Source: JAJNPS01 sp031378845 | Lineage (GTDB): Bacteria; Pseudomonadota; Alphaproteobacteria; Rhodobacterales; Rhodobacteraceae | Assembly (NCBI GenBank): GCA_031378845.1 | Contig: JANNES010000015.1 | Location: 124,001 to 188,000, forward strand | Length of the DNA stretch: 64,000 nucleotides | Direction: 5' to 3' | Part shown: positions 8,473 to 16,583 of the stretch, one piece after another | Layout of the letters: the number at the start of each line of letters is the position of its first letter | Numbering within the stretch: position 1 is the first letter of the stretch | Position numbers and translations under genes: made by a program | The notes under the pieces: model-generated | Told to the model about the DNA's origin: nothing | Seen by the model: the letters and a program-made list of their open reading frames with translations, nothing else | Databases searched by the model: none

Positions 8473-9305
8473 TTCGCATCCTTGGGCGGCAGCACATCGG
8501 GGAACGAATGCTCCGGCCCCGGAAAGGTCCGGGCGCGCACTTGCGCCGCGTAGGCGGCAATCGCCACATCCGCAGCCTCGCCCAGCGCCCCAAAGCGTTT
8601 GACGAATTTCGGTCGAAACGCGGTGAACAGCCCCAGCATGTCATCGACGACCAGCACCTGCCCGTCGCAATCCACCCCCGCCCCGATCCCGATCGTGGGG
8701 ATCGACAACGCCACCGTGATCTGTCCTGCCAGCCCCATCGGCACCTTTTCCAGCACCACCGCAAAGGCCCCGGCATCCTCCACCGCGCGCGCATCCGCCA
8801 CCACCTTGGCCGCCTCACCCTCGCGCCCGACGACCTTATAGCCGCCCAGCGTGTTGATCGCTTGCGGCGTCAGGCCGACATGCGCCATCACCGGCACCCC
8901 GCGCGCCGTCAGAAAGGCAATTGTTTCGGCCATGTGCAGCCCGCCCTCCAGCTTGACCGCCGGTGCCCCCGTCTCGCCCATCAACCGGCTGGCATTGCGG
9001 AACGCCTGCACCGGGCTTTCTTCATAGGACCCGAACGGCATGTCGATCACCGGCATCGCCTTTTCGCAGCCCCGCACCACCGCACGACCGTGCAGAATCA
9101 TCATCTCCATCGTCACACCCAGCGTCGATGGCATCCCGTGCAGCACCATGCCGACACTGTCACCCACCAACGCGATGTCACAATGCGCATCGACCAGCCG
9201 CGCGATGGGCGTGGTGTAGGCGGTCAACACGACCAGCGGCACACCACCCTTGCGCGCTTTGATATCGGGGGGCAGCACCGAACGAACCGGGGACGTCGCA
9301 CTCAT
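8469..9305 (-). CDS. panB: 3-methyl-2-oxobutanoate hydroxymethyltransferase
   Basis: PanB transfers a hydroxymethyl group from methylene-tetrahydrofolate to alpha-ketoisovalerate to give ketopantoate, the first committed step of pantothenate synthesis. The 278-residue product matches the family length. It shows the ALVGDSVGMVLHG metal-site motif (about residues 45-57), DMPFGSYE, VKLEGG and the HVGLTPQ segment. It heads the panB-panC operon on the minus strand and is divergent from the cupin gene at 9457, with about 150 bases of shared upstream region. Confidence 0.97.
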   Translation of the reverse strand: MSATSPVRSVLPPDIKARKGGVPLVVLTAYTTPIARLVDAHCDIALVGDSVGMVLHGMPSTLGVTMEMMILHGRAVVRGCEKAMPVIDMPFGSYEESPVQAFRNASRLMGETGAPAVKLEGGLHMAETIAFLTARGVPVMAHVGLTPQAINTLGGYKVVGREGEAAKVVADARAVEDAGAFAVVLEKVPMGLAGQITVALSIPTIGIGAGVDCDGQVLVVDDMLGLFTAFRPKFVKRFGALGEAADVAIAAYAAQVRARTFPGPEHSFPDVLPPKDAK

Positions 9306-9456
9306 CGGTCTGACCTCGTTGGCCGTTCATATTCTGCCCCTATAAGTGCACAAGGCCCACGCCTACGCAAGTTTTTTACGCTGCACTGCGGCGAGACCAA
9401 AGGGCTTGACCCGACGCACACATAGGCCCCGAATGCGCCAGAACCCGGAGACCATC

Positions 9457-9810
9457 ATGACCCCCAAGCCGCCGCTTTTGGAACAGATCGACCGCCGCGC
9501 GGTCACGCCCGAAATCAGCCGCCCCGACCCCGTCAAGGTGATCAGCGGCGATCCTGTCCACACGACGTGGAACCAAGAAGACACCGATGGCCTGTACTGC
9601 GGCACCTGGCAATCCACACCCGGCAGCTGGCAGGTTTCTTATGCCGAATGGGAATACATGCATATCCGTCAAGGCCACTCGATCCTCACCGATACGACCG
9701 GCCACGCCACCCACTTGTGGGCAGGCGACAGCTACATCATCCATCGCGGTTTTTCCGGCATCTGGACGGTGATTGAGACCACGCTCAAGGATTACGTGAT
9801 TCGCGCCTGA
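9457..9810 (+). CDS. Cupin-domain protein (Cupin_3 / DUF861-like)
   Basis: This encodes a small single-domain cupin of 117 residues. The segments GLYCGTWQSTPGSWQ, EWEYMHIRQGHSIL and LWAGDSYIIHRGFSGIWTV follow the beta-barrel pattern of the DUF861/EutQ-like cupins. It has few of the histidines of a typical metal-binding cupin, so a sugar- or ligand-binding role is as likely as catalysis. The start at 9457 is supported by GGAG eight bases upstream; the longer frame has no comparable site. It converges on the L,D-transpeptidase gene with only three bases between the stops. Confidence 0.82.
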   Translation: MTPKPPLLEQIDRRAVTPEISRPDPVKVISGDPVHTTWNQEDTDGLYCGTWQSTPGSWQVSYAEWEYMHIRQGHSILTDTTGHATHLWAGDSYIIHRGFSGIWTVIETTLKDYVIRA

Positions 9811-9813
9811 CGG

Positions 9814-10605
9814 TCAGCCCGAGACCGGTACCCCTGCCAGCGTGACCGTCGCCCCGTCGCGTGCAATCTTGGCCAGGTCCTTTTCCTTCTTGGCGATGTT
9901 TTCGGGCGTCTGGGGCACGATGCGCCCATAAGCGTCGTCCATGTAGGGACCTTCGGCGGCGACGCTGTCTTCAAACGTCCGCACCCGAACCTGCGTTCCG
10001 GTATCGACACGGTTGTAAAGATCGATCGCATCCTGGTTGAACAGCCGGATGCAGCCCGCCGAGGTCGCCCGCCCGATCGAGGCATTGTCGATGGTGCCAT
10101 GGATGCGGAACATCGTGTCGCGCCCGCCGCGATAAAGGTAGAGCGCCCGTGCGCCCAGGGGATTTTCAAGCCCCCCCGGCAACCCGCCCGCAAATGCGCC
10201 ATAAAGGTCGGGCCGGGTGCGCACCATGTTGCGCGTCGGCGTCCAGGACGGCCATTGCTCTTTGCGCCCGATATAGCCCGACCCTTTGAAGGTCAGGCCT
10301 TCACGCCCGACGGCGATGCCGTATCGCATCGCCCGGCCGCCCTCCAGCACATAGTAAAGCTTGCGCGCATAGACATCGACCACGATGGTGCCCGGCGCCT
10401 CGCCCGCTGTGTAGACCACCTCTTCGCGCTTGTTACCGGGGATCAGAAAGCTCTTGTCCACCGGCTGGATGAAGAATGCCGCGTCATCAATCCCCTCATA
10501 TCCCGGCGTGACTTCGGGCGCGGTGGCTGGCGCAGGGGCCGACGCACAAGAAGCAAGGGTGAAAAGCGCAAGCACGGCGCAAAGGCGGGTCAGGAATACA
10601 TGCAA
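9814..10605 (-). CDS. L,D-transpeptidase (YkuD family), predicted lipoprotein
   Basis: This enzyme cross-links peptidoglycan, or ties outer-membrane proteins to it, through meso-diaminopimelate. The catalytic motif HGTIDNASIGRATSAGCIRL carries His and the nucleophile Cys in the classic S-x-G-C-x-R context. An upstream strand, GTIVVDVYARKLYYV, marks the beginning of the YkuD fold. The N-terminus reads as a lipoprotein signal with lipobox LASC about 20 residues in. No good ATG is available. TTG at 10605 gives the signal peptide directly, although its Shine-Dalgarno sequence is weak. Expected location is the periplasm, anchored in a membrane. Confidence 0.88.
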   Translation of the reverse strand: MHVFLTRLCAVLALFTLASCASAPAPATAPEVTPGYEGIDDAAFFIQPVDKSFLIPGNKREEVVYTAGEAPGTIVVDVYARKLYYVLEGGRAMRYGIAVGREGLTFKGSGYIGRKEQWPSWTPTRNMVRTRPDLYGAFAGGLPGGLENPLGARALYLYRGGRDTMFRIHGTIDNASIGRATSAGCIRLFNQDAIDLYNRVDTGTQVRVRTFEDSVAAEGPYMDDAYGRIVPQTPENIAKKEKDLAKIARDGATVTLAGVPVSG

Positions 10606-10825
10606 GATGGCAGTCCGCTGTAAAGGGAAAGTGACGTCCGAATTGCCGTCATTCTGCCCCGGTCCGTCAAGTCCCCTCTGGCCTCTCGGAAAAAGAAAAG
10701 CGCGCAGCGTTGCAACCGGGGGCCATGTGCCCGCGCCGGCGGTAACTTGCACAGCCGCGCACGCAAGCCCTTGCAACCGGCATGCCCCTCCCCATCTCTA
10801 GCCCAGAGTAAAAATGGAGAGACCG

Positions 10826-11164
10826 ATGCAATGCCCCGTTGATGGCGAAACCTTGGTGATGGCCGACCGAAGTGGCGTGGAGATCGACTATTGCCCGAAA
10901 TGCCGCGGCGTCTGGCTGGATCGCGGAGAGCTTGACAAGATCATCGAGCGCGCTGCTGCAGCCTCGGGTCCCGCCGTCACCGCTGCACCCGCACAGATGC
11001 CCTCCAGCCGAGGCATGCCGCAAAATCCCCCACCCGTTTACCAACAAGAACCGCAGCGCCCTCGCGGCGAATACCGCCGCGACGATGATGACGACGACCG
11101 TTATCGTGACGGCTCAAAGAAGAAGCGCCGCGAAAGCTTTCTGGGCGACATTTTCGATTTCTGA
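10826..11164 (+). CDS. Zinc-ribbon protein (zf-TFIIB type)
   Basis: This encodes 112 residues. The N-terminal 45 hold a zinc ribbon, with an MQCPVDGETL opening and a YCPKCRGVWLDRGEL second half. This is the pattern of the zf-TFIIB small-protein family. The rest is low-complexity: a Pro/Gln-rich middle, a run of six Asp, a Lys/Arg cluster and a final FLGDIFDF. The ATG at 10826 is preferred over the one four codons earlier because GGAGAG lies just ahead of it. The function of these bacterial zinc ribbons is not established. Confidence 0.8.
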   Translation: MQCPVDGETLVMADRSGVEIDYCPKCRGVWLDRGELDKIIERAAAASGPAVTAAPAQMPSSRGMPQNPPPVYQQEPQRPRGEYRRDDDDDDRYRDGSKKKRRESFLGDIFDF

Positions 11165-11621
11165 GGGCGCAGGATTTGGGGCAGAACCTCAACCTCCGCG
11201 TGACGCATAGGCGATGCAGGAGTCCTTCGGGATCCCTCAATAAACTCGAAATGAATGGCCGGTCTGCGCCTCATTGCCGCCATCCGGCCTTCTCTCTTTG
11301 CCCGGAATCAAGGCGCGAATGCGCCGCCGGGCAGCGCCCGACCGCCCCCTCGGAAGGGCGCTTTTGCAATGTCTTCGCGTATAACCGATGTGGATGTGGT
11401 TGAGCCATAAAGCGCCTGGAATCAGTGTTGTTACGCCCACCCGGCGGTCAGACGTTGGCCTCTGTGGCCAAGTCCGGAACGGCCGCTTTGCGTCCTTTGC
11501 AGATACTTAAAGTTCTACCTTCTAGTAATCGGAGAGCTTCCTGTCGGACCGTACGACTCCCGTGAGTTTACATACTTTTGAAAACCTTTTTGTAGCCGTT
11601 CGCTGGCGCCGCCAGAGGCGG
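11165..11621. other. Intergenic stretch without a supported gene
   Basis: About 455 bases lie between the zinc-ribbon gene and the HAD hydrolase gene. Short open frames on both strands lack ribosome binding sites and resemble nothing known. A few short GC-rich stem possibilities (for example GGGC-AGC-GCCC near 11325) are too weak to call terminators. I see nothing definite here. Confidence 0.5.
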
Positions 11622-12329
11622 TTATTGCAGAAGCTCTTCGGCGAGGTTTGCTAAGTCTTGCGCGACAACATCAAACTCCGATGCAAACCCTGTGTCGGTG
11701 TAGTCGTCGCCCGGGTCTTCAAGTTTTGGCAAGATATAGGCGGAACGGTACCCAGCTGCGATGGCGGCGCGCAGGTCGCTAGGATGGGCGGCTACCATCA
11801 TCATCTCGCCGGGAGGGCAATCAAGTATCTCGGCTGCTCGCGCATAACAACGGGGGTCTGGCTTGTAAAAACCAAGAATATCGCACGACAGTATGCTGTC
11901 CCAACAAATGCCATTCTTCCGGGAGGATCCAATCGCCATGGGACAGCTCAAAATCGTCAGCGGCGCAACGATGTAGCGCTCTCTCAGTGCTGCGATGGCT
12001 TCGCGTGCGCCGTTCCAAGCCGGCATCCGCCGCCACGACTGTGCAAGCTCGCGATGGGCTTCCGCCGAAAGGTCGTTCAATCCGGCCTCCTCGCACAGTT
12101 CTGCCATGACAGTTTCCAGAATCTGATCTGCAGTAAGCCAAGGCTTTTCGCCACGCACAATTGCACCATTCAGATCCATGAAGCGGGCGCGCGCAGAAAG
12201 TGAAAACCTCTCCGAATCCAGCGGCGGGATCATTGTGCGCGGTACGACGCGGCCCATTGTTTCGATGACTGCGGTATTCCAGTCGAACACAGTGCCGCCA
12301 ATGTCAAAGATCAATGCCCTGATTGTCAT
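11622..12329 (-). CDS. HAD-superfamily hydrolase (haloacid dehalogenase type II-like)
   Basis: This encodes 235 residues, the normal length for 2-haloacid dehalogenase-like HAD enzymes. Motif I is FDIGGTVFDW with the nucleophile Asp, where the type II dehalogenases usually read FDxxGTLFD. The lysine motif is GFYKPDPRCY, and the acidic/HxxD motif is MMMVAAHPSDLRAA. The usual Ser-Asn-Gly after strand 2 is replaced by a LSCPMAIG stretch, so the substrate may differ. Catalysis would proceed through an aspartyl intermediate; whether it removes halide or phosphate cannot be told. It is a stand-alone gene in a sparsely coding stretch. Confidence 0.8.
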   Translation of the reverse strand: MTIRALIFDIGGTVFDWNTAVIETMGRVVPRTMIPPLDSERFSLSARARFMDLNGAIVRGEKPWLTADQILETVMAELCEEAGLNDLSAEAHRELAQSWRRMPAWNGAREAIAALRERYIVAPLTILSCPMAIGSSRKNGICWDSILSCDILGFYKPDPRCYARAAEILDCPPGEMMMVAAHPSDLRAAIAAGYRSAYILPKLEDPGDDYTDTGFASEFDVVAQDLANLAEELLQ

Positions 12330-12557
12330 TTTTTCAGTCCCGACCGACCGGATGCGCAGGGTCTTTGGCTACGCCAATTCTTTTTCTCAATCAACATTGC
12401 CGGGCAGTTCTCAGGCGGGAGGTCGGCGATGTATCTGGTTGTTCCAGCCCAAATGTTACAATGAATGCCAACTGCTCCTCCGCCCCTCATAGCCACCATT
12501 CGCCAAAGCCGACCCTATCCCTCACCTGCAGTTCATCCGGCGCCGCAAGACGTGCCG

Positions 12558-13040
12558 CTACGCCTTCGGGTTTGCTGCAGCGGCCCCGACAGCCAGTCTG
12601 TTGTTGATGATGTCGCGAAAGCTCTTTGGGTACCCAGTTTCTATATCCCGCCAGCCCATCCGGAAACCGGGCTTTTCCAGTCGTAAAAACATTGCGTTTA
12701 CATAAGCTTCCCAGACTTCATCATCAATCAGGCGCTGCTGATGCTGGACATAGGCGCTGTAGGTCAGCGACATGACCACGGCAACAAGTTCCTGAAATTT
12801 GAACCTGTCAACCGCGGTAAGCTGAGCGGCCTCTGCAGAGCCACGCACATAAAGCTCCGCCTGTTCGGCAAGCACTGAAAACACCTGTGCTTCCAGCGTC
12901 ATCAAGGATTGGACGGTCGCGCCCTCGATGGCCTGTGCGTTGCGGCGGACCTCATAGATCAGAAACCCGACCGAGATCAGCCCCCCGAAGACCCCGATGA
13001 CCGAGGCCAGCGCTGTTATCTGTTCCCATGAGACCTGCAT
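12558..13040 (-). CDS. Hypothetical protein with one N-terminal membrane helix
   Basis: This encodes 160 residues. A hydrophobic helix at about residues 9-28 (ALASVIGVFGGLISVGFLIY) is followed by a basic turn and a helical cytoplasmic domain ending in a GWRDIETGYPKSFRDI segment. I do not recognise the family, though similar small one-helix proteins are widespread in bacteria. The longest frame starts at 13151 but lacks a convincing N-terminus. The ATG at 13040 begins right before the helix and is preferred. It is on the same strand as the sugar acetyltransferase upstream, about 107 bases away. Confidence 0.62.
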   Translation of the reverse strand: MQVSWEQITALASVIGVFGGLISVGFLIYEVRRNAQAIEGATVQSLMTLEAQVFSVLAEQAELYVRGSAEAAQLTAVDRFKFQELVAVVMSLTYSAYVQHQQRLIDDEVWEAYVNAMFLRLEKPGFRMGWRDIETGYPKSFRDIINNRLAVGAAAANPKA

Positions 13041-13147
13041 GAAACCAATAGCCCCCAACTGCTTTGTCGCGCTGCCAACATTGCCTCGGCTCTGCAGGCA
13101 ATCAAGCGTCTTTTCCCGCAGCGGGCGTGTTGACCCGCTTGGCGCAA

Positions 13148-13762
13148 TCAATCATCGACCGACCGGATCACCCGCGCGGGGTTGCCGACCGCCAGCACCC
13201 TTGCCGGGATCGCCTTGGTGACCACCGAACCTGCACCAATCGTGGTGCCATCGCCGATTGTGACCCCCGGCAGGATGATGGACCCCGCGCCGATCCAGCA
13301 CCCCTTGCCGACCGTGATCGGCTTGGCAAATCCGACGGGGCGAAAGGGGAGTATTGGTGCGCCGGGGGTTTCCAAGATCCGCTCTTCGGGTTTCAAGGGA
13401 TGCCCGACGGTGATGAACTGCACGTTCGGCCCGACCGCCGTCGCGTCGCCCAAGGTGATCCAGGTGCTGTCCAGAAACACTGCGCCGGTATTGATGAAGA
13501 CCCTGTCGCCCAGCCTGACATGCACACCATAATCGAAATAGAAGGGCGGAACGATGAACGCGGTCCCGGTCATTTCGCCGACAAGGCTGCGCAGCGCTTG
13601 GGTTCGCGCAGGCATATCGTCAGGCGGCAGCGCGATGAACGCAGCCGTCCGAGCCCGCGCCCGGTCAGCGAGCGCCAACAGCTCCGGATCGACGCCCGTG
13701 TAGGGATCGCCGTCCACCATCTTTTGGTAGTTCGACTTTTGCGAGGTATCGAGAATGTCCAT
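13148..13762 (-). CDS. Sugar O-acetyltransferase (maltose/galactoside acetyltransferase type)
   Basis: This is a left-handed beta-helix acetyltransferase that uses acetyl-CoA to acetylate a sugar hydroxyl. The 204 residues begin with the Mac-type N-terminal helix (KMVDGDPYTGVDPELL). Hexapeptide repeats follow, including VFINTGAVFLD, ITVGKGCWIGAGSIILPGV and TTIGAGSVVTKAI. The conserved FITVGHP histidine (about residue 121) is the catalytic base in this family. It is a single gene. Its substrate is unknown and may be unrelated to the exopolysaccharide genes 30 kb away. Confidence 0.92.
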   Translation of the reverse strand: MDILDTSQKSNYQKMVDGDPYTGVDPELLALADRARARTAAFIALPPDDMPARTQALRSLVGEMTGTAFIVPPFYFDYGVHVRLGDRVFINTGAVFLDSTWITLGDATAVGPNVQFITVGHPLKPEERILETPGAPILPFRPVGFAKPITVGKGCWIGAGSIILPGVTIGDGTTIGAGSVVTKAIPARVLAVGNPARVIRSVDD

Positions 13763-13839
13763 CCAAGCTGCTTCCTATGGCGCTAAAAGTTAAAAAAGCC
13801 TGAAAATGAACACCATAACCTATTGATAAATATATATAG

Positions 13840-13862
13840 AAAAAATGTCCCGACTCGGGACA
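13840..13862 (-). terminator. Rho-independent terminator of the pgsA-moaD-moaE operon
   Basis: Read on the minus strand, TGTCCCGAGTCGGGACA forms a tight GC-rich hairpin followed immediately by TTTTTT and an A+T-rich tail. It starts four bases after the moaE stop codon, so it should end the operon transcript before the acetyltransferase gene. Confidence 0.85.
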
Positions 13863-13865
13863 TCC

Positions 13866-14297
13866 CTACCAGCGCCGCAAGGCCGCCTCGTCCTCGTCCT
13901 TGGAAGCGACCCAGGTGGACCCGTCCGGCCCAAGCTCCTTTTTCCAGAACGGCGCGCGGGATTTCAAGTAGTCCATCAAAAACTCCGCCGCCTCAAACGC
14001 GGCGGCCCGATGGGCCGAGGCGGTGACCACCATCATGATCGCCTCCCCCACCGCCAGCGGCCCGTACCGGTGGATCACCAGCGCGTCCGTGAGGTTCCAC
14101 CGGGCCGAGGCGTCCTCCACCATCGCGCCAATCGCCCGCTCCGTCATGCCGGGGTAATGCTCGATCAGCATGCCGCTCAGGTGCCCTTCACCCCGCACAA
14201 CGCCGGTAAAGGTCACGACCGCGCCCGCCCCCGCGGCCGCGAACCGTGTCAGGATCTCACCGGGATCGAACGGAGCCTCCTGCACGATCACTTGCAT
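13866..14297 (-). CDS. moaE: Molybdopterin synthase catalytic subunit
   Basis: MoaE, with thiocarboxylated MoaD, inserts the dithiolene sulfurs into precursor Z to make molybdopterin. The 143-residue product is of normal length. Characteristic segments are VTFTGVVRGEG, LIEHYPGMTE, IHRYGPLAVGE, ASAHRAAAFEA and the KSRAPFWKKE loop with the active-site lysines near the C-terminus. It follows moaD by one base. The cofactor made here is needed by the formate dehydrogenase encoded 8 kb away. Confidence 0.96.
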   Translation of the reverse strand: MQVIVQEAPFDPGEILTRFAAAGAGAVVTFTGVVRGEGHLSGMLIEHYPGMTERAIGAMVEDASARWNLTDALVIHRYGPLAVGEAIMMVVTASAHRAAAFEAAEFLMDYLKSRAPFWKKELGPDGSTWVASKDEDEAALRRW

Positions 14298-14298
14298 G

Positions 14299-14547
14299 CT
14301 ACCCCCCCGTCATGGGCGGAAAGAACGCCACTTCCCGCGCACCCGCAAGCGGCGCGTCAAATGTCGTGAGGGTCTGATCCACCGCAACCCGCAAGGCTGC
14401 GAGATCAGAGAATGCCAGCGCATAGCGTTTTTCTCGGGCCGAAAGCTCGACAACGAGGTCGGCTACCGTTGCGGCCCCGGTCTCCACCTCTTCGCGCGGC
14501 ACCCCGATCCGTTCGCGGACCCACGCAAAGTACATTACCGTAATCAC
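14299..14547 (-). CDS. moaD: Molybdopterin synthase sulfur-carrier subunit
   Basis: MoaD is the ubiquitin-like carrier whose C-terminal glycine is thiocarboxylated and donates sulfur in molybdopterin synthesis. The 82-residue product ends in FFPPMTGG, with the required terminal Gly-Gly. It begins MITVMYFAWVRERIG, which matches the usual MoaD opening. That match and the GTGA overlap with the pgsA stop fix the start at the GTG at 14547 rather than the internal ATG at 14535. moaE follows directly. Confidence 0.93.
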   Translation of the reverse strand: MITVMYFAWVRERIGVPREEVETGAATVADLVVELSAREKRYALAFSDLAALRVAVDQTLTTFDAPLAGAREVAFFPPMTGG

Positions 14548-15209
14548 GGATCTTCGCGCAGAAAGGGCTGCGCCTTGCGAAAGTAATCCCAGCCCGAGAT
14601 CGCCGTCAGGATCGCCGCGATCCAGATCAGCACCAGCCCGGCCATGTTGGCATACGACGCGCAGTCCTGTTTCCCGCACGCGCGGATCGGATCGGCAAGT
14701 CCCGCGATGACGGCCTCGGTGTATTGCTCGGGTGTCATCCCCTGCATCGCGACGCCGTTCAGATATTCCAACCCGGTTCCCAGAAACAGAACCGCGATAG
14801 CCACCATCTGCGCCGTCGTTTTCCACTTGGCCAAGCTCGTGACCTTGAGCAGCCCCGCGCGCGCACCCAGATATTCGCGCAGACCCGACACGAACACCTC
14901 GCGAAAGAGGATGATCGTGGCAGGCAGGATCAGCCAGGGGTTCATCCCGTTATAGCCGGTCAACACCATGATCGCGATCAGCACCATCGCTTTGTCTGCG
15001 ATCGGGTCAAGCATCGCGCCAAACTTCGATTCCTGCTTCCACAGGCGGGCGAGATAGCCGTCGAACCAGTCCGTGATCGCTGCACCGACAAAGAGCGACA
15101 GCGCAAACCAATCTGCCCATGGCCGATGAAAATAAAGGAACATGATTGCCACACCGGGCGCCGCCAACAGACGCAAGACCGTCAGAAAGTTTGGGATTGT
15201 CCTGATCAT
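14544..15209 (-). CDS. pgsA: CDP-diacylglycerol--glycerol-3-phosphate 3-phosphatidyltransferase
   Basis: PgsA makes phosphatidylglycerol phosphate from CDP-diacylglycerol and glycerol 3-phosphate in the inner membrane. The 221-residue product carries the CDP-alcohol phosphotransferase signature. It reads DWFDGYLARLWKQ, then FGAMLDPIADK, giving the D-G-x2-A-R-x8-G-x3-D-x3-D pattern around residues 49-71. Several membrane helices follow. A periplasmic-looking Cys-containing insert lies before the last helix. It is the first gene of a pgsA-moaD-moaE operon. Confidence 0.95.
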   Translation of the reverse strand: MIRTIPNFLTVLRLLAAPGVAIMFLYFHRPWADWFALSLFVGAAITDWFDGYLARLWKQESKFGAMLDPIADKAMVLIAIMVLTGYNGMNPWLILPATIILFREVFVSGLREYLGARAGLLKVTSLAKWKTTAQMVAIAVLFLGTGLEYLNGVAMQGMTPEQYTEAVIAGLADPIRACGKQDCASYANMAGLVLIWIAAILTAISGWDYFRKAQPFLREDP

Positions 15210-15491
15210 CCTTTAGTCCTAGCGGATGGGGAGAGGCGGGGAAAGGGGCAGATGCAAATGCCCCTGCGCCGAGCGCCAGTCCTCCAAGTCAAGAAATCCA
15301 AAGGCCGTTTCCGCGCGTGCCGACACGGTCATTTTATGATCTTAGCAGGCTTCGAACGCGACGGGTCCGGCAGAATGCCGCGCATGCGCAATCAATGGCT
15401 CCCAGAACAGGCGTCATATGCGAAAACTCTCGCATTGCGGGATTTGAGGCCGCACAGTGCATGCTTAAGGTTGTGCGTGCGAGGACAACAA

Positions 15492-16583
15492 ATGTCGGCT
15501 ATTCGCTCAAAGACGCATCTTCCCGTTCTGGACGCTGCACGCGGCATCGCGGCACTTGCCGTGTTCGGTTACCACATGCAGCCTTATTTCGGCGGCTTGC
15601 CATGGCTGAGGGGCTCATTCCTTGCGGTCGATCTGTTTTTCATCATGAGCGGATTTGTCATCGCCCGCTCCTACGACAATCGGCTTTTGGAACGCACTCT
15701 GGATCTGCGGTCTTTTACGCGAGTGCGCGTGATCCGGCTGTATCCGTTGTACCTGTTGGCCTGTGCCATCGGGCTTTCCTATTTCGCGGTCAAGATCGTG
15801 GCGGGCGTTCCGGACGCGCCGAGCGTGCCGCAACTGATCGCGGCGCTGCCGGGGACGATCCTGCTGCTGCCGTCGCCATTTAGCAGCGCTTGGGGGTTCA
15901 CACCGTTTCCCTTTGCGCCCTCTGCGTGGTCGCTAAGCTTGGAGTTCTGGTTCAACATTCTTTACGCCGCGATCGTGATCCGTTTTGGACTTTTCGCACT
16001 TGCCTCGGTGGCGGCGGTGGCGTTGGTCGTTCTGGTGCATCAGGCCTATGTGTTCGGCACACTTGATCTGGGCTGGAACATCGCGACCACGCTCGGCGGT
16101 GCGGCGCGGTTCTGGTTTTCGTTCACCATGGGCGTGATCATCTTCAGACTGCACCGCGCGCAGTGGACACTGCCGCCCGCAACGATGCTGTTTTTATTGC
16201 CAGTGTTCGGGTTCGTGGCCATTCCCGCAAGTACCATCAGCCTTGGTCTGGTCTGGATTGTCGTGGTCTTTCCGGTTGCCCTTGTCATCGGAGCCGCCGT
16301 GCGGGCGCAAGGCGTCGCAGCCCTGATCAGCGATCATCTGGGGCGGTTGTCCTATGGCATCTATATCTTGCATGCACCTATCGTGTTGTTCCAGACCGGG
16401 GTCTTCAAGGTGCTGATGGGCGACACTTGGGTGGATCATCAGGCGATGATCGGCTGGGCCATCATCGCGACTGTTCTGGCGGCATCCGCCCTTGCGACCT
16501 ATGCCTTTGACGAGCCGCTGCGGCGCGCACTGCAACCACGTCGGCGCATCGACGCGCCGCCGGTGGCTACCCCCGTGCGTTGA
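15492..16583 (+). CDS. Acyltransferase family 3 membrane protein (OafA-like)
   Basis: This is an integral membrane O-acyltransferase of 363 residues with about ten helices. It opens with the family's signature LDAARGIAALAVFGYHMQP, containing the catalytic-type His. It continues with FFIMSGFVIARSY and the RVRVIRLYPLYLL arginine-rich segment, and shows SLEFWFN in the middle. Such proteins acylate sugars of surface polysaccharides. The ATG at 15492 has GAGG eight bases upstream and excludes a long unsupported extension. Its 3' end overlaps the end of uvrC by 17 bases in convergent orientation. It lies between uvrC and pgsA, which are often neighbours in relatives. Confidence 0.9.
   Translation: MSAIRSKTHLPVLDAARGIAALAVFGYHMQPYFGGLPWLRGSFLAVDLFFIMSGFVIARSYDNRLLERTLDLRSFTRVRVIRLYPLYLLACAIGLSYFAVKIVAGVPDAPSVPQLIAALPGTILLLPSPFSSAWGFTPFPFAPSAWSLSLEFWFNILYAAIVIRFGLFALASVAAVALVVLVHQAYVFGTLDLGWNIATTLGGAARFWFSFTMGVIIFRLHRAQWTLPPATMLFLLPVFGFVAIPASTISLGLVWIVVVFPVALVIGAAVRAQGVAALISDHLGRLSYGIYILHAPIVLFQTGVFKVLMGDTWVDHQAMIGWAIIATVLAASALATYAFDEPLRRALQPRRRIDAPPVATPVR

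Noticed and set aside
14724..15491. N-terminal extension of the acyltransferase frame
   Set aside because: The extension runs antisense to pgsA and has no ribosome binding site; the family's normal N-terminus begins at 15492.
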